From positions 744,001-808,000 of the forward strand of contig PSQN01000015.1 of the NCBI GenBank assembly GCA_002989075.1: DNA of 64,000 nt, read 5' to 3'. The stretch comes from Arthonia radiata. Lineage: Eukaryota > Ascomycota > Arthoniomycetes > Arthoniales > Arthoniaceae. The notes beneath the pieces were generated by a model. The model was not told where the DNA came from. It saw only the letters and a list, made by a program, of their open reading frames with translations, and ran no database searches. This document shows, piece by piece, positions 48,943 to 61,249 of the stretch (position 1 is its first letter; the number at the start of each line of letters is the position of its first letter). Both the position numbers and the translations under genes were made by a program.

Positions 48943-49350
48943 ATTAACCTAGGAACAGCATTTGGTATTTGCAGCGTTTTGGCATGGCGTTGGAAGGACT
49001 TCTGTACGTACTGCTCGAGCTCGAAGAAATATCTCCCACATGGATGTTGGCGAAGGTGCCTTTTGATAGATTTGGTATGATAACACCTGGGCCAAAGCCT
49101 ACTTCCCGTGCCGCCCGCTTTCTCAAGCTTCACTGTAGGGAGGACTACCCCGCGTGTACCGGTCGGTCATTGTTTGAAAAGGCGATCGAGGCGCAGATGC
49201 GAAGCTTCCTTTGTGAGTGGTGTCGACTCCTCGTCCTTCACAACCGCCGCTGGCAAGAAGGTCGATCGACGAACATCTTTCACGATTTCTGTTCAGTGGT
49301 CGATATCCGCCCTTTATTGACAACAAACGCCTCCAGAGCGGCTGCCACAA
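48943..49350. other. Convergent intergenic region, no gene recognised
   Basis: About 400 bp between the stops of ILV6 and the OTC gene. An open plus-strand frame crossing it (48,969-49,493) runs antisense into OTC and has no domain. Confidence 0.5.
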
Positions 49351-50501
49351 TTAGCGAGGTTTCAGCGCGAAAAGGTTGCACGTACCAAACGCAGCCCACA
49401 CCCTGTTGCCGGCCTCTGGAAATGCAAGCGACCGCGGGCTATAAAAAACCGCGTCCTCAACTTCCTGTGGGTGCCTGGGTAGGCAGTGCATGAACTTCCA
49501 ACCCTCCTTCGCGCCACCTCGCTCTGCTAGTTCTGTGGTGACTTGAAAGCCTTCAAAGGCTTTCATCTTCTTCACCGCCTCCGCTTCCTGGCCCATTGAG
49601 ACCCAGGTGTCTGTAACAATCACGTCAGCATTCTTCACGGCTTCTTCGGGAATGTTGGTCTGTTCAAAGGATGACCGATCTTGATTTGCGAGGATGACGT
49701 CTCGCATTGAACGAGGAATTTCGTAGCCTTTGGGCGTAGCAATCGCAATGTCAACACCCAGTTTCATAGCAGCCGTTGCGAGATCGAAGAGAACGTTGTT
49801 CGCGTCGCCGACCCATGCGATCTTCAAAGAACTGAGCCCTAATTTGGACGACGGTGACGGATTGGGTGCATTCGTTCGCTGATGGAAAGCTTCGAAAAGA
49901 GTGAGGTAATCGGCGATGGTCTGGAGCGGGTGATATAGGTCGGAAAGAGCGTTGATGACCGGAACTGACGAATGCTTAGCCATGTCGGCAACATCAGAAT
50001 GCTCGTTGACGCGGGCAAAGATAGCAGAGACCATTGACGAGATGACGACGGACGTGTCGAACAGTGACTCGTTGACCTATAGAAAGAACACAGGTCACTA
50101 TGGCATACAAGAAAGATAACGGAGGCGCAGGCATTTACTCCAAGTTGAATATCGTTTTGGCCCAGAAACATGGGATGCCCGTCCATCGCAGCCACGGCAG
50201 CCTCAGTAGACACCCTGGTGCGCGTGCTCCGCTTGTTGAAGATCATGGCAACTGTCTGAGACTGTAGTGCCAGTGGAAGATTTGCACGCCCGGACTTGGC
50301 GGCTTGCTTGTGGATGAAGGCATTGTGAATTAATGTCTCCAATTCATGCGTTGACAGATCCGAGATTGATAGCAAATGCCGGGGTGCAAACGGGGAGCTG
50401 GCGGGTGTTGATGGCGTCGCCGGCGAGGTATACCATCTGATGCCATTCACTCCAACCGGTCCACCCCGCCACTTCCGCACCAGAGGTCTCGAAATTGACA
50501 T
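49351..50501 (-). CDS. argB: Ornithine carbamoyltransferase, mitochondrial, 362 aa, 2 exons
   Basis: Exon 1 50139-50501 and exon 2 49351-50076, intron 62 bp (GTAAAT...TAG). ATG at 50,501 (MSISRPLVRKWRGG) starts an Arg-rich presequence; an upstream in-frame ATG at 50,585 is possible but would precede it. Catalytic landmarks: carbamoyl-phosphate motif STRT (residues 92-95), FLGQNDIQLG (112-121), HPLQ (about 170-173), the DANNVLFDLA ornithine-loop region, TDTWVSMGQE, and HCLPRH (about 318-323) with the reactive Cys. It makes citrulline from ornithine and carbamoyl phosphate in arginine synthesis, normally in the mitochondrial matrix of filamentous fungi. It is the last gene before the second repeat island. 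Confidence 0.97.
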
Positions 50502-51027
50502 AATGTCGTGGTCGAGGCGTCCCTTCGAGACGGACCGGTTGGAAATATACGAAGGTTGAGAGAGTATGATAAACAGTCTTGGCACATTCTGGACAATCTG
50601 TCAGATTAGGATGCCGGGTATTGGATTAAACCATCAGCAGAGGCCCTGTACAGCGACAGGAATCCTTTCTAAATTCACGATAATTCTGCTACACCAGCTT
50701 TTTGCCGTCTATCTGGCCATTTATAAGACACAACTACCCTTGCATGAATGCTCGACATCTTGAGCATCCGTTGTTGTCGTAACGACAACCTATCCGACCA
50801 TGTTCAATGGCGCCAAGCCGGAACCGCTTAGCGTTATCGCACTAGCACGCTGTAGTCTCAGCCCGCTCAGACCCTTGGGCGCCCGTGCGTGTTTACCACG
50901 CTATTCCCCTTTAGAAAGTAGACGCCTGAAGGGTCTAAGGCCCGATAGCAGCTTTTTTAGTCTCATCAACCAAACATTATTCTAATCGTTAAAATTTGAT
51001 TAAAAAAGCGTGTCAAATAAGTTAACA
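50502..51027. other. OTC upstream region and boundary with second repeat island
   Basis: The first 300 bp or so has host-like composition and probably holds the OTC promoter. From about 50,980 the sequence becomes AT-rich and TpA-rich. No gene recognised; the 61-codon frame 50,800-50,985 has no domain. Confidence 0.5.
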
Positions 51028-53230
51028 ATGCCTCGCGTTTCTAAGCGTACAAAAATTCCGACCAAAAAGGCTCAAGAACTGCCTTAGTCGCGTGCAGCAA
51101 CGCGCATATACGCTAAGAACGCTAATACAGCGTCTACTACCAATACTATTTAACTAACCCGCCCGTCTTCTGCCTTTGTATAGTTAATTAAATAGCTGTT
51201 TAGTATTTAATAGGTAAGAGTTAAGTAGCTTAAAGCTCTAAAGACATTAAAAGCCCAGTAAGACGTTATATTGGTTACAAAATATAAGTTTAAAAAGATA
51301 CTTATTTTTTAAGTATTTAGCCTACTTTATGTACTAAACTTAAGCATTATACTAATTATTAGCCTCTTAAAGGCGATTAAGGATAATTAGTGTAAGACGA
51401 TATAGTAGCTTTAAGAGATACAACTATTTATATTAAATAGTTTAACTAATAGCGAAAAGAGCTGTTAATAAATTATAGATAGAGAGTATATATACGTATA
51501 GCTTAGTCTTAAAATTATATTAAGTAATATCTTCTTTTAAGATATAATTAAGCAGCCTTCTTTTTATAAAGCTATCTACCTTCTTACTATTAACGAACTG
51601 TATATTTGTAGCAAATAGAGAGAGTCCTTTTATTTTAAGTTTCTTAAACTTAGTACGCTTCGACGTTTATTGTTAGACTACGTTATTCTCTTTATAACTA
51701 CAGCTATACTCTTAATTTTAATGTTTTATAAGTTAAAGTCTAAGCTTACATTTAAGAATAGCATATATGCTATTTAAACGTTAATTAATTTAAGTAATGT
51801 TAACCTGTTCTTTAAGAAGAAGTCTAATATAAGTCTTTTAACTATTTAGCGACGCGTTATTTAACTACTATATAACATAGCTTAACAACGAGCTAACAAG
51901 CGGCTATTAAAGACAATTATTTATATACAGAAGGTATCAGAAGTTATTGTTCTTGTTACTCGAATCCGAGCGTAGTTAATATAGCTTAGATTACTAGTTT
52001 AGTTAATAAGTAGTATTGTCTAGCTATATTACGGCTAACTACAGAACAATACGTAGGAGGCTATTTTAACCGCATTTAACAGTAATTAATACTTAGTAAT
52101 CTGTACAACGGTTATATTTAGCTTTAGCGTTAACCCTCGTAACGTTAACTATATTTTCTAAGTTAAATAAGACAGCTTAGTTAATATTTAGTAGAAGCTC
52201 GGTTAAATAGGCCGTAACGGGCGTATAGGCTACTTCTATACGGTTACTGAGGCTAAGTTAGTTAGATCGCGGCTTAAAGACCTTAATAAATAGCAGCGAC
52301 AGAAGTTAATAAAACCCTGCAAGCAGCAACGCGGCCAGTTAAGTTTAGCTATTAAAGTCTTTTAAGATACTCTAAGCGATACTAATAGCGAGCAATCGAG
52401 CTAAAATAACGAGTAGGTTGATTTAATTAATTAATAACAGCTCTTAAAGTTAATAAAGAACGATTTTGTATTTCGACAGCGGCTTTTTAAGGCTAATCCT
52501 TAGGAATACCGGGTCTAAAATGGCCCCTGCGTATGTATAGGTATGTTAGGCTACTTTAACGAAAGGCTTTATTAAGAGTAGTATAATTTAACGTATTTTT
52601 ATTATAATTCTTAACTGCTTAAGCTTCTAAAAGTATACAATATACAGTACCGTAATGTACCTACTAACATACAAGCTTAATTTATTAAATAGCTTAAAGT
52701 TTGGCGGTAGACGGTTCTCGCCCGGCTACAGAGGTCTGTATTTAACCTCGTTAAAGGTCTATATAACGAGCTAATGCTTTTTAAAAAGTAAATATATAGC
52801 CTAGTATTATTAATCTATACTGTTGCTAAAGGTTAGTTTAACGGTTAGACGTAGATAGTTAAGTATGGTACTAAAGTCTCCGCTATTACAAAATATATTT
52901 TCGCTTAGAAATTATATTAACTACTATTAACGTCTACTATTTAACCTACTTAGGTATCTTAACCCCTATTAACTCTATTATGGCCTGTCTTACGCGAGCT
53001 ACAATCTTTATTATTAAATATACGAGTAAACAACGAGGTCTAGACTAAGTAAAGAACGCTAGTACACTCTATATCTAAGGAATTAAGTAGCGAACGCTTA
53101 TTAAAACAATAAAGGCGCTGCTAGTTGATACTAGCTATAATTATTATTGAAGCTTTAACCCTATATAGCTGCCTTATAGGTACTATAGCTTAATTAAGTA
53201 GACGCTAATAAGGCAGTATATAGCTTATCT
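51028..53230 (+). pseudogene. RecQ-like DEAD/DEAH helicase sequence, RIP-mutated repeat
   Basis: From ATG 51,028 (MPRVSKRTKIPTKKAQEL) a single plus-strand frame can be followed past 52.9 kb with no frameshift that I can see, but with many TAG/TAA at likely former Gln codons. In order it shows a Walker A-like position (VILVTKYKFKK, 51,265-51,297), a DEAH-box position (INELYICSK, about 51,589, where RecQ has DE-x-H), motif III-like TTAI (about 51,700), motif V-like VICTTVIFSFSVNPRNVN (about 52,096-52,149) and motif VI-like QxLGxIGRNGR (52,189-52,222). The order and spacing match RecQ family helicases. Telomere-linked RecQ-like helicases are repeated in many fungi; this copy could be one, or an unknown helicase-bearing repeat. 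Substitutions in the nucleotide-binding and DEAH positions mean it is not functional. 3' end approximate. Confidence 0.72.
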
Positions 53231-53739
53231 ACTTAGCTGTATAGCTACTTATACTTAAACGTTTTCTATCCTTGCTTATCTTTCTTTTAATATCCTTTTT
53301 TACTATCTTAATCTTTCTTTAACCTTTAAACTCCTCTTTTAATTTCTGTAAACCTTCTTTAATATTAATATTAACGTTAATATAGCCGTACAAGTATAGC
53401 TATTCGCTAATTATGCTGCTTAGAACGCTTTTTGTAAGTTTGCTATACATTAAAACTTAGAAACTTAATATTAAGCTAACACTATATAGTTAATATAGAC
53501 GTTCTGTAGACTATAGCTTATATTTATAGAATCTATATTTATATTTAAAACAATAACGGCCTGTATTCTAGTATTTCTAGTTACATTACTTAGGCTATTT
53601 AATAGCGCGTCCTTACCCTTTCTACCGTTAACAACGACGTTCGACTCTAAATTAACGTTAGTATAGCTCCTTCTGTCTGTTTTAACTTAAACAACTATAC
53701 ATTTAAGTCTTTTATAATTTAAGCTGCTAACAAATCTAT
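53231..53739. repeat. AT-rich DNA downstream of the helicase frame
   Basis: RIP-like DNA between the helicase frame and Gypsy-4. No motif recognised. Because Gypsy-4 has a target duplication, this DNA was contiguous with 61,250 onward before insertion. Confidence 0.5.
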
Positions 53740-54416
53740 TGTTAAGACGCACGTACGGACCAACTAATAATTAAACAGAAGCACGTTCTTTTATGTACGT
53801 TACACAGAATTATATAATAAAGCAAAGGTTACGTAATATAACTGTAGGGAACGTAGCGTTACTAGCGTTACTAACCGCCTACGACGCAGCGTTATTAGCG
53901 TTACTAACCGTCTACGACGTAGCGTCGCTAGCGGTCTTCAATATAGCCGACGTAGCGGTAGTAGCGGTTACTATAGACTATATAGCAAGGATAGATATCT
54001 ACCTTAGTAGATAGATATCCGTAAATTTAAATTTAGAATTAATATTATTGTTTAATATTAACTTTAAGGTATTAAACCTAATTAGTTTATTTTACTGTAA
54101 CGCAACTAGAGAGCTACGAGCGATTCTCGTAAGTATTAGCGTGAGGTAGGACCCTACAGCTACGACGGCGTGCGAATAGAGCGACCGTGTCCCAAGAGAG
54201 CTTTTCTATGCGGCCTTAGTACATCTCCTAGCTTATTTATATTACCGGCTAAGTCCTTTGTTTAAAGACTTATAGTTTGTCTCTTACTTCCTTGACCTCT
54301 CCTTCTAAGTTAGATATCTAGACGATAGATCTAGCCTTAGTCTCCCTCGTCTTAGTTAGATTACCCTTGATATAGAATAAGACTAAGTAAAGCGGTTACG
54401 GCCGCCCGACGTTATA
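53740..54416 (+). repeat. Gypsy-4 5' LTR
   Basis: 677 bp starting TGTTAAGACG, matching 60,535-61,244 throughout. It contains two full units of a 33-bp tandem repeat (53,853-53,918) and, near 53,988-54,019, an imperfect inverted repeat that could form a hairpin. Confidence 0.94.
53853..53918. repeat. 33-bp tandem repeat in 5' LTR, two full units
   Basis: Units at 53,853-53,885 and 53,886-53,918 (G(T/C)AGCGTTA...CCGCCTACGAC pattern), followed by a degenerate partial unit. The 3' LTR has three full units. Confidence 0.9.
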
Positions 54417-57400
54417 CTTTTACGAATCGCCTTAAGTAACTAACAAACTAAGGTATATACTCCTGTTCTTATAACTAACTTATCTAGAAACAAAACTCTA
54501 TTAGAAAACAATTCTTTAGACAGTTCTTTAGAGAAAGAATAAACAAAGGTTCCTTAGTACCAATCGTCTAGCCTAACCTCTATACGAAGTGTACCAACCT
54601 TATCGTTAAAACTAAGAAACGAGCGAGTAGAAAAACGAACTACACTACAAACATACAAGTTAAGCACTCTAGACACTCTTAAACGAATCTTAGAGGACCT
54701 TCTTAGGAAAGCAACATTACAACTAGAATCTTTGAATTAACCTTAGAAGCCTAATATACTATAAGACGAAGACGTTACTATAGCACGTAGAAACAATAAT
54801 ATTAAGATACTAGAATTCTAAGGAGATCGACAGTCTCTACAAATGTTTCTCAGCCTATATCGAATTAATCTTATTAACAAATAAAAGGAGTTAGCCACCG
54901 AAGTAAAGAAGGTAATCTACGTAGAGTCGTATCTACGTAGAAATACACTCTTATGGTTCTTATTGCTTCTAGACGACTACCTCGATAATAGCAGCGAAGC
55001 AAAGAAGGAAACGAAACGAGTATTCGGATCGTACACAGTATTTACTACAACGCTTAAGAACATATATAGAGGAGGAAATTAGAAACTTGAAGCACAATAC
55101 AAGCTCGAAGGATTTAAGCAGGGCAATTTAACGGTAATACAGTATGTAGCTAAGTTTATAACATACGCCTACATTATAGGATTCGACGAAGAAGTTCTAG
55201 TAGTTTAATTCTATAAAAGACTAAACAAGAAGATAAAAAATCTTATGTTGTACGAAGAACGCGCAGAGCGACTTACAGACATCAAGGCTTAAGCAACGAG
55301 ACTTGATTAACGACTCCGAGAACGTAAACGCAAACGAACTGGTAAACAGCCCAGTTAGACACCGAACACGTCCCGACCTCGCTACGACAATCGTTGTACC
55401 GAACTAATAAATCTTGATGCGCTCCAGAAGAGAGGACCGTAACCCAGTTAAAAGAAATATAGAAAACTTTCGAAAAAGGATCGAAAGTATCGACTTGCTA
55501 ACAACCTCTGCCTCTACTGCGGCAAAGAGGGCCATAGAGCAGCCAAATATAAATCTAAATAATAAGGCCCGACTAAGAAGCTCTATACTCTTAAATAAGG
55601 CGGATACAACAAGAAAAACGTAGCCGAAGAGCTAGCGCAACTTAAAGTCTATACAATAGAGAACCCTAAAGATTCGTTAACTTTTCTTTTAGCATTAGTT
55701 AAATCGCTAGAAGGAATTGCTAGCTGGAAACCAAGAATTAACTTAAAGGACGCATACAATATAGTTTCGATTAAGGAAATCGACTAGAATTGGGTTTTAC
55801 TACGAAATAACTACAACGAGCAGCTTTTAGTAGTGTTAGCTCGCAATTATAAACAGTAACTTTAAGAACTCAAGAATTACAATATTGAAGCTCTATAATA
55901 TCTTATAAGACTCGTAGCTATAGAAGAATCAGAAAACTAACCGATTAACGAATCTTAAGTATTAGCAGCTAATAAAGAACAGCTTCAAAAAAAAGAAGAA
56001 TTATTATTATTTAAAGAAGATGAGAAACAATCTGACCATATAGACGCAATATTGTAACTATAAACGGCTAGGTCATGCTTACAGAACCTAGAAGCCCGAG
56101 CAAGAATACAGTTACTTATTAATAGACTTAGGTTTGTAGGTTAAGGCTACGAACTAGTACTACGCCTTAATAACATTCTTGTTAATATAGCAACAAGAGT
56201 AGTTCTATTCCTAGGATAGTATATAATATAAGCAATCTAGATTAACGAAGAATAGCGAGTGTCTATTAAACAGTTTAAAGGAAGATTAGATACAAACAAG
56301 ACGTTCCGAAGACAAGTTATTTCGAACTATTACAATACATAGAAACTTGTATATAAGTATATATCGAGAAACAACAACGCCGTTTACAAACTAAGGGAAG
56401 TACGAGGACGATAGCGTCTAAGTTTCTATCTAAGAGCCTAGTAGGAACACTTTGTTCTCTACTAGAAAGAGGACAAGAACTTATTAAGACACTACTCAAT
56501 GGAACACTAGTTACAATTATAATCGATTTAGGAGCAACAGGAAATTTTATCTACTTTAATACAGTATCTAAAATTTAAGAAAATTAATATAAAAAGGGAT
56601 TCCCGTACAATCTACAAGTCGCGGACAGATTTAGGAATATATATTATAACGGCGCTATTATATATAAAGTTAGAACTACGATAAGAACAGTAAAATTTGA
56701 AACAGACATTGTCTTAGACGTTACTAATACTGGAGCACACTAAGTTATACTAGAAACGCCCTTTCTAAACAAATATATATTAAAATAGAGAAATGTACTA
56801 ACGTTATTCCTTGAATTAAGAGAAAGATAATACCGAACTATTTTGTCCTTAAAGGATCTCAGAACAGATTCTATCGACGAGTTGGTAATAGCTATACTAA
56901 CCTATTACACTAAAAGACGTAGAGAGTGTGCCTAGGTAAGAGAAGTAGCCGAACTAACAAGTCTCGATACTCCTTAACCGGTATTACCTAAGGAATACCA
57001 GCAGTATAAACAAGTTTTTAGAGAAGAAGCCGACAACGAGTTACCCAAACACGCGCTATAGGATTACAAGATTGAGTTTCTATCCGACTTAAATCCCAAG
57101 AGCACCAAGTTATACCTAATGAGACTAGATTACAGAAACGAATATAAAGTATATATCAATAAGCTTAAAAAGAAAGGATTTATTAGGAAATTAGAAGCTC
57201 TATTTAAATGCTTACTATTCTTCGTTCCTAAGAAAGGAGACAAGCTTCGACCGGTTATTGATTACCGACCAACGAACGTAATAACAAAGAAAGACGGGCA
57301 CTTATTACTACTTATTAACGATAAGATAGACTCTCTCCGAGAAGCACAATAGTTTATAAAAATAAACCTTCGAGGCGCTTACAATCTAATCCGAGTACAA

Positions 57401-59929
57401 GAAGAAGACGAGTAGAAAACAGCATTCAAAACGTCTTTTAGCCTCTATAAATACCTTGTTATACCTTTTGGACTAGCAAACGCTCTAGCAACCTTTTAAC
57501 GATATATTAACTTAGTGCTAGAAAAGTATCTTAACGAATTTATAACAGTATACATAGACGATATTATTGTCTACTCTAGGACGCTAGAGGAATACAAGCA
57601 ACACGTTGCGTAAGTATTGGAACAGCTAGATAAATATAATCTCTGTGTTAAGCTCTAAAAGTATAAGTTTTATATACAGGAAACTAACTTCCTAGGATAC
57701 GTTATTAAATCTAGCGTAATTAAAATATTATCGGACAAAGTAAAAGCTATACTTAAGTAGTCTACTCTAAAAAATGTAAAGAAAATTTAATCCTTCCTCG
57801 GCTTTAGAAACTTCTATAGGAGATTTATTAATAGATATTTTAGAGTAGTCTTGCCAATAACAAGACTTACGCAAAAAAATTTATCCTTCGTATAGAAAGA
57901 GGATCAAGAGGACGCGTTTTAAGATCTTAAACAGCGGTTTACGACCGTACTAGTTCTAACAACCTTCGACTACGACAAACCAACCATCATAGAGACAGAC
58001 GCATCCAACTTTGCAATCGAATTAGTACTTAGCCAATTAGAAAACGAAACTTTATACCCGGTAGCATTCTACTTAAGAACAATAATAGTACTAGAACTAA
58101 ACTACGATATTTACGACAAGGAACTACTATTAGTAGTTAAGTTACTTAAGCACTAGAAGCATTACTACGCAATACCGAAGCATTAAGTATATATTATTAC
58201 AGACTATAAGAATCTAACCTAGTTTACAACAACAAAGGTTTTAAACAGACGACAGGTTAGATAGTTAGAGGAACTATAATCGTTTAATATCTGTATTACA
58301 TATTAGAAAGGATTAGAAAACTAAAGAGCCGATGCTCTTAGTAGAAGATTGGACTACATAGCAAATAAAACACAAGTCTTGTATACAATACTACAATATA
58401 ATCCGGATAGAACACTTAAACCTAACGAGGCCAAGGAACTCTTAGTAGTAATAAGAGTAGAGGACTAGTTAAGAAGGAACAAACTAATATAAGGATACGA
58501 ATAAGACTAAGTAGTCTGTAACAACACTGTGAAGCTTACTAACGAATATAGACTTAAAACATTTAATAGCAAGATCTATATTCCAAGAAACATACAAAAC
58601 ACCATTATTCGTAAAGCTTATAAGGAAGGACACCGAGGAGTTGCTACAACTATAGAAAAGATTACGAGAACTTACTTTATTTCAGAACTCAGAAAGATGG
58701 TCGATAGCTACATTAATAAGTACGATATATATAAAAGAATAAAAAACAAACGATATCGACTATACGGCCTTCTCTAACCTCTAAAGATATTAATAGAGTC
58801 TTAAAGCTCGATCGCTATAGACTTTATTATAGACCTACTACCTTCTAAGAAACTAGGAAATAATACAAGGTACGATACAATTTATATGATTGTAGATCGA
58901 TTTACAAAGTATAAATACTTTATTTTAACAATACGAAGCTGTACCGCATACGACACAGTATTCCTTTTGTATCGATATATTGTTGCTTAACATAGAGCGC
59001 TAGTAGAGATAATCTCTAACAGAGATAAACTCTTTACTTTAAGATTCTGAGAATCAATACTTAAGCTCATAGACACAAAGAGAAAGCTATCGACTAGCTT
59101 TTATTCTCAAACTGATAGACAGATAAAAAGACTTAACTAGACATTAGAACAGTTCTTACGAGCCTATATTAATTATACTTAAGACAATTGATTACAACTG
59201 CTGCTATTGGTACAGTTTACGTATAATAACAGTAGGTTGTCGACAGGTAATACACCCTTTTAAGTTAATTTCGGACGAAATCCTACCTTACAGCACGACG
59301 CAGGCGTAACTACAGCAAACTTAGAACGAGCATTTAAAATTTTATAACACAGAGAAGTAGTCTATAACTACCTCCGTTAACAGTTATAGTAAAATTTAGA
59401 AAGAATGAGAGTACAAGCTAACAGGTTACGGTCTGTAGAACCAGACCTTAAGGAGAAGGATACAGTTTACCTTCGTTAGAAATACGTTAAAATTAAACGA
59501 TCTTGCAACAAGTTAGACTATACAAAACTTAGACTATTTAGAATTTCTAAGGTACTCAGACTAGTTACCTTTAGATTAGAATTACCACAAATAATGCGTA
59601 TATACAATATCTTTTATAAATTACTTCTAAAACTAGCACTAAAGAATGTACTACGACTAAGACCCATCGAACTATTAGACAAGAACTAAGAACCAGAATA
59701 CAAAGTTAAATAAATCCTTATATATCGCCAACGAGGTAGAATACGTAAGTATCTTATTAAATAGAAAGGGTATTTAAAAATAGAGAACATATAGAAACTA
59801 ATTAAGAACTTGTCTTATTGCTAGCAACTACTAAAACACTATTAGAGCCAGTATTAGAAACAACGCCGAAACTACGAACCTTCCTAAAAGTCTTAAAAAG
59901 ATTAAGATTAACAGAACGTAAAGTATTGT

Positions 59930-60420
59930 CCCAACTATTAGTAGTAAAACTAGCACTACCTAAATTCAATAAATTAAAAGTAATATCTTCTATAGCGAAA
60001 CGCTTAGGAACGCCAATAGATATGCTCTTAGCTAAGTTCTACCGAAACAATATCTCCTCCTTACAAGCAAATATCTTACTCTACCGACTCTTAGCTTCAA
60101 TAGTCTCTATAAATATTTCTACTAACTTTCTCTTTAATAACTTCTTCTTCCTCTTTAACAGGTTAATTCGCTTAGAAAGGTTGTTAACTGCGAGAGTATT
60201 AAAGAGAAAGGCAAGGAACCTAGATTATATTACAAACACTCGCCTTTGTTAAGAAGGACGTTACATTTTTCTAGATAAGAGCTTCGAGTATAGCGCGTAT
60301 AAGAGCAAGACAGAGAAGGAGCTATAAGGCACCTTGTACTAACGCGAGAACAGCTAGAACATAGAGGCATGTTAGAAGCGGCGCGAGATTCGATTCGGTT
60401 GGCACGTCTGTTACAAAGCT
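59930..60420 (-). pseudogene. Possible antisense accessory reading frame of Gypsy-4
   Basis: Between the pol end and the 3' LTR, on the strand opposite to gag-pol. The minus frame shows a cysteine cluster (LCSSCSRVSTRC, then LSCSYTRYTRSSY, about 60,370-60,290) similar in spacing to the Gypsy-1 frame. It is followed further along by a Lys/Arg/Leu-rich segment (SKRINLLKRKKKLLKRKL, about 60,176-60,120) suggestive of a coiled coil. Continuity of the two parts in one frame is not established. Broken; boundaries approximate. Confidence 0.4.
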
Positions 60421-60534
60421 TAGTACGTGTTAGAAGTAGACGACTAGACATAGTCGAAAACTTACAGATCAGAACAACAGCGAGATACCGTACTTATAGT
60501 TAATCGAGAACAACTTAATCTAGAGAGGGGCTAA

Positions 60535-61244
60535 TGTTAAAACGTACGTACGGACTAACTAATAATTAAACAGAAGCACGTTCTTTTATATACGTTATAT
60601 AGAATTATATAATAAAGTAAAGGTTACGTAATATAATCGCAGGAAACGTAGCGTTATTAGCGTTACTAACCGCCTACGACGTAGCGTTACTAGCGTTACT
60701 AACCGCCTACAACGCAGCGTTACTAGCGTTACTAACCGCCTACGACGCAGCGTCGCTAGCGGTCCCTAATACAGCCGACGCAGCGGTAATAGCGGTTACT
60801 ACAGACTATATAGCAAGGATAGATATCTACCTTAGTAGATAGATATCCGTAAATTTAGATTTAGAATTAATATTATCGTTTAATATTAACTTTAAGGTAT
60901 TAAACCTAATTAGTTTATCTTGCCGTAACACAATTAAAGAGCTACGAGCGATTCTCGTAAGTATTAGCGCGAGGCAGGACCCTACAGCTACGACGGCGTG
61001 CGAATAGAGCGACTATGTCCCAAGAGAGCTTTCCTGTACGGCCTTAGTACATCTTCTGGCTTATTTATATTACCGGCTGAGTCCTTTATTTAAAGACTTA
61101 CAGTTTGTCTCTTGCTTTCTTGACCTCCCCTCCCGAGTTAAATATCCAGACAATAGACCCGGCCTCAGTCTCCCTCGTCTTAGTTAGATCACCCTTGACA
61201 TAGAATAAGACTAAGCAAAGCGATTACGGCCGCCCGGCGTCACA
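60535..61244 (+). repeat. Gypsy-4 3' LTR
   Basis: 710 bp, partner of 53,740-54,416, ending in CA and followed by the duplication TCTAT. It is 33 bp longer than the 5' LTR because of one extra tandem unit. Confidence 0.94.
60648..60746. repeat. 33-bp tandem repeat in 3' LTR, three full units
   Basis: Units at 60,648-60,680, 60,681-60,713 and 60,714-60,746, followed by the same degenerate partial unit as in the 5' LTR. Confidence 0.9.
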
Positions 61245-61249
61245 TCTAT

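Larger units (their letters stand above)
53740..61244 (+). mobile_element. Gypsy-4: Ty3/Gypsy chromovirus, full-length outline but broken
   Basis: Fossil of 7,505 bp with LTRs of 677 and 710 bp and target duplication TCTAT (53,735-53,739 and 61,245-61,249). Plus-strand order: gag with a CCHC-type zinc knuckle region (about 55.50-55.56 kb, LYCGKEGHRAAK), protease (about 56.51 kb, DLGATGNF), reverse transcriptase (about 57.06-57.75 kb), RNase H (about 57.96-58.4 kb), integrase with HHCC region (from about 58.53 kb), chromodomain-like end (about 59.69-59.83 kb). It belongs to a different chromovirus family from Gypsy-1 to -3, since its LTRs do not resemble theirs. RIP-mutated, with many breaks. 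It is younger than the helicase-bearing DNA it interrupts. Confidence 0.92.

Noticed and set aside
53793-54014. 73-codon open frame with repeated ALLALLTAYDA segments
   Set aside because: It is the 33-bp tandem repeat of the Gypsy-4 LTR read in one frame; 33 is divisible by three, so a repetitive peptide arises automatically.
59818-60252. 144-codon plus-strand open frame after Gypsy-4 pol
   Set aside because: It lacks a retrotransposon domain and overlaps, on the other strand, the candidate accessory frame; its openness is explained by AT-rich composition and absence of RIP-type stops on that strand.
53853-60746. Regularly spaced short repeats that might suggest a CRISPR array
   Set aside because: Units are directly adjacent without spacers, lie in LTRs of a eukaryotic retrotransposon, and the genome is fungal.
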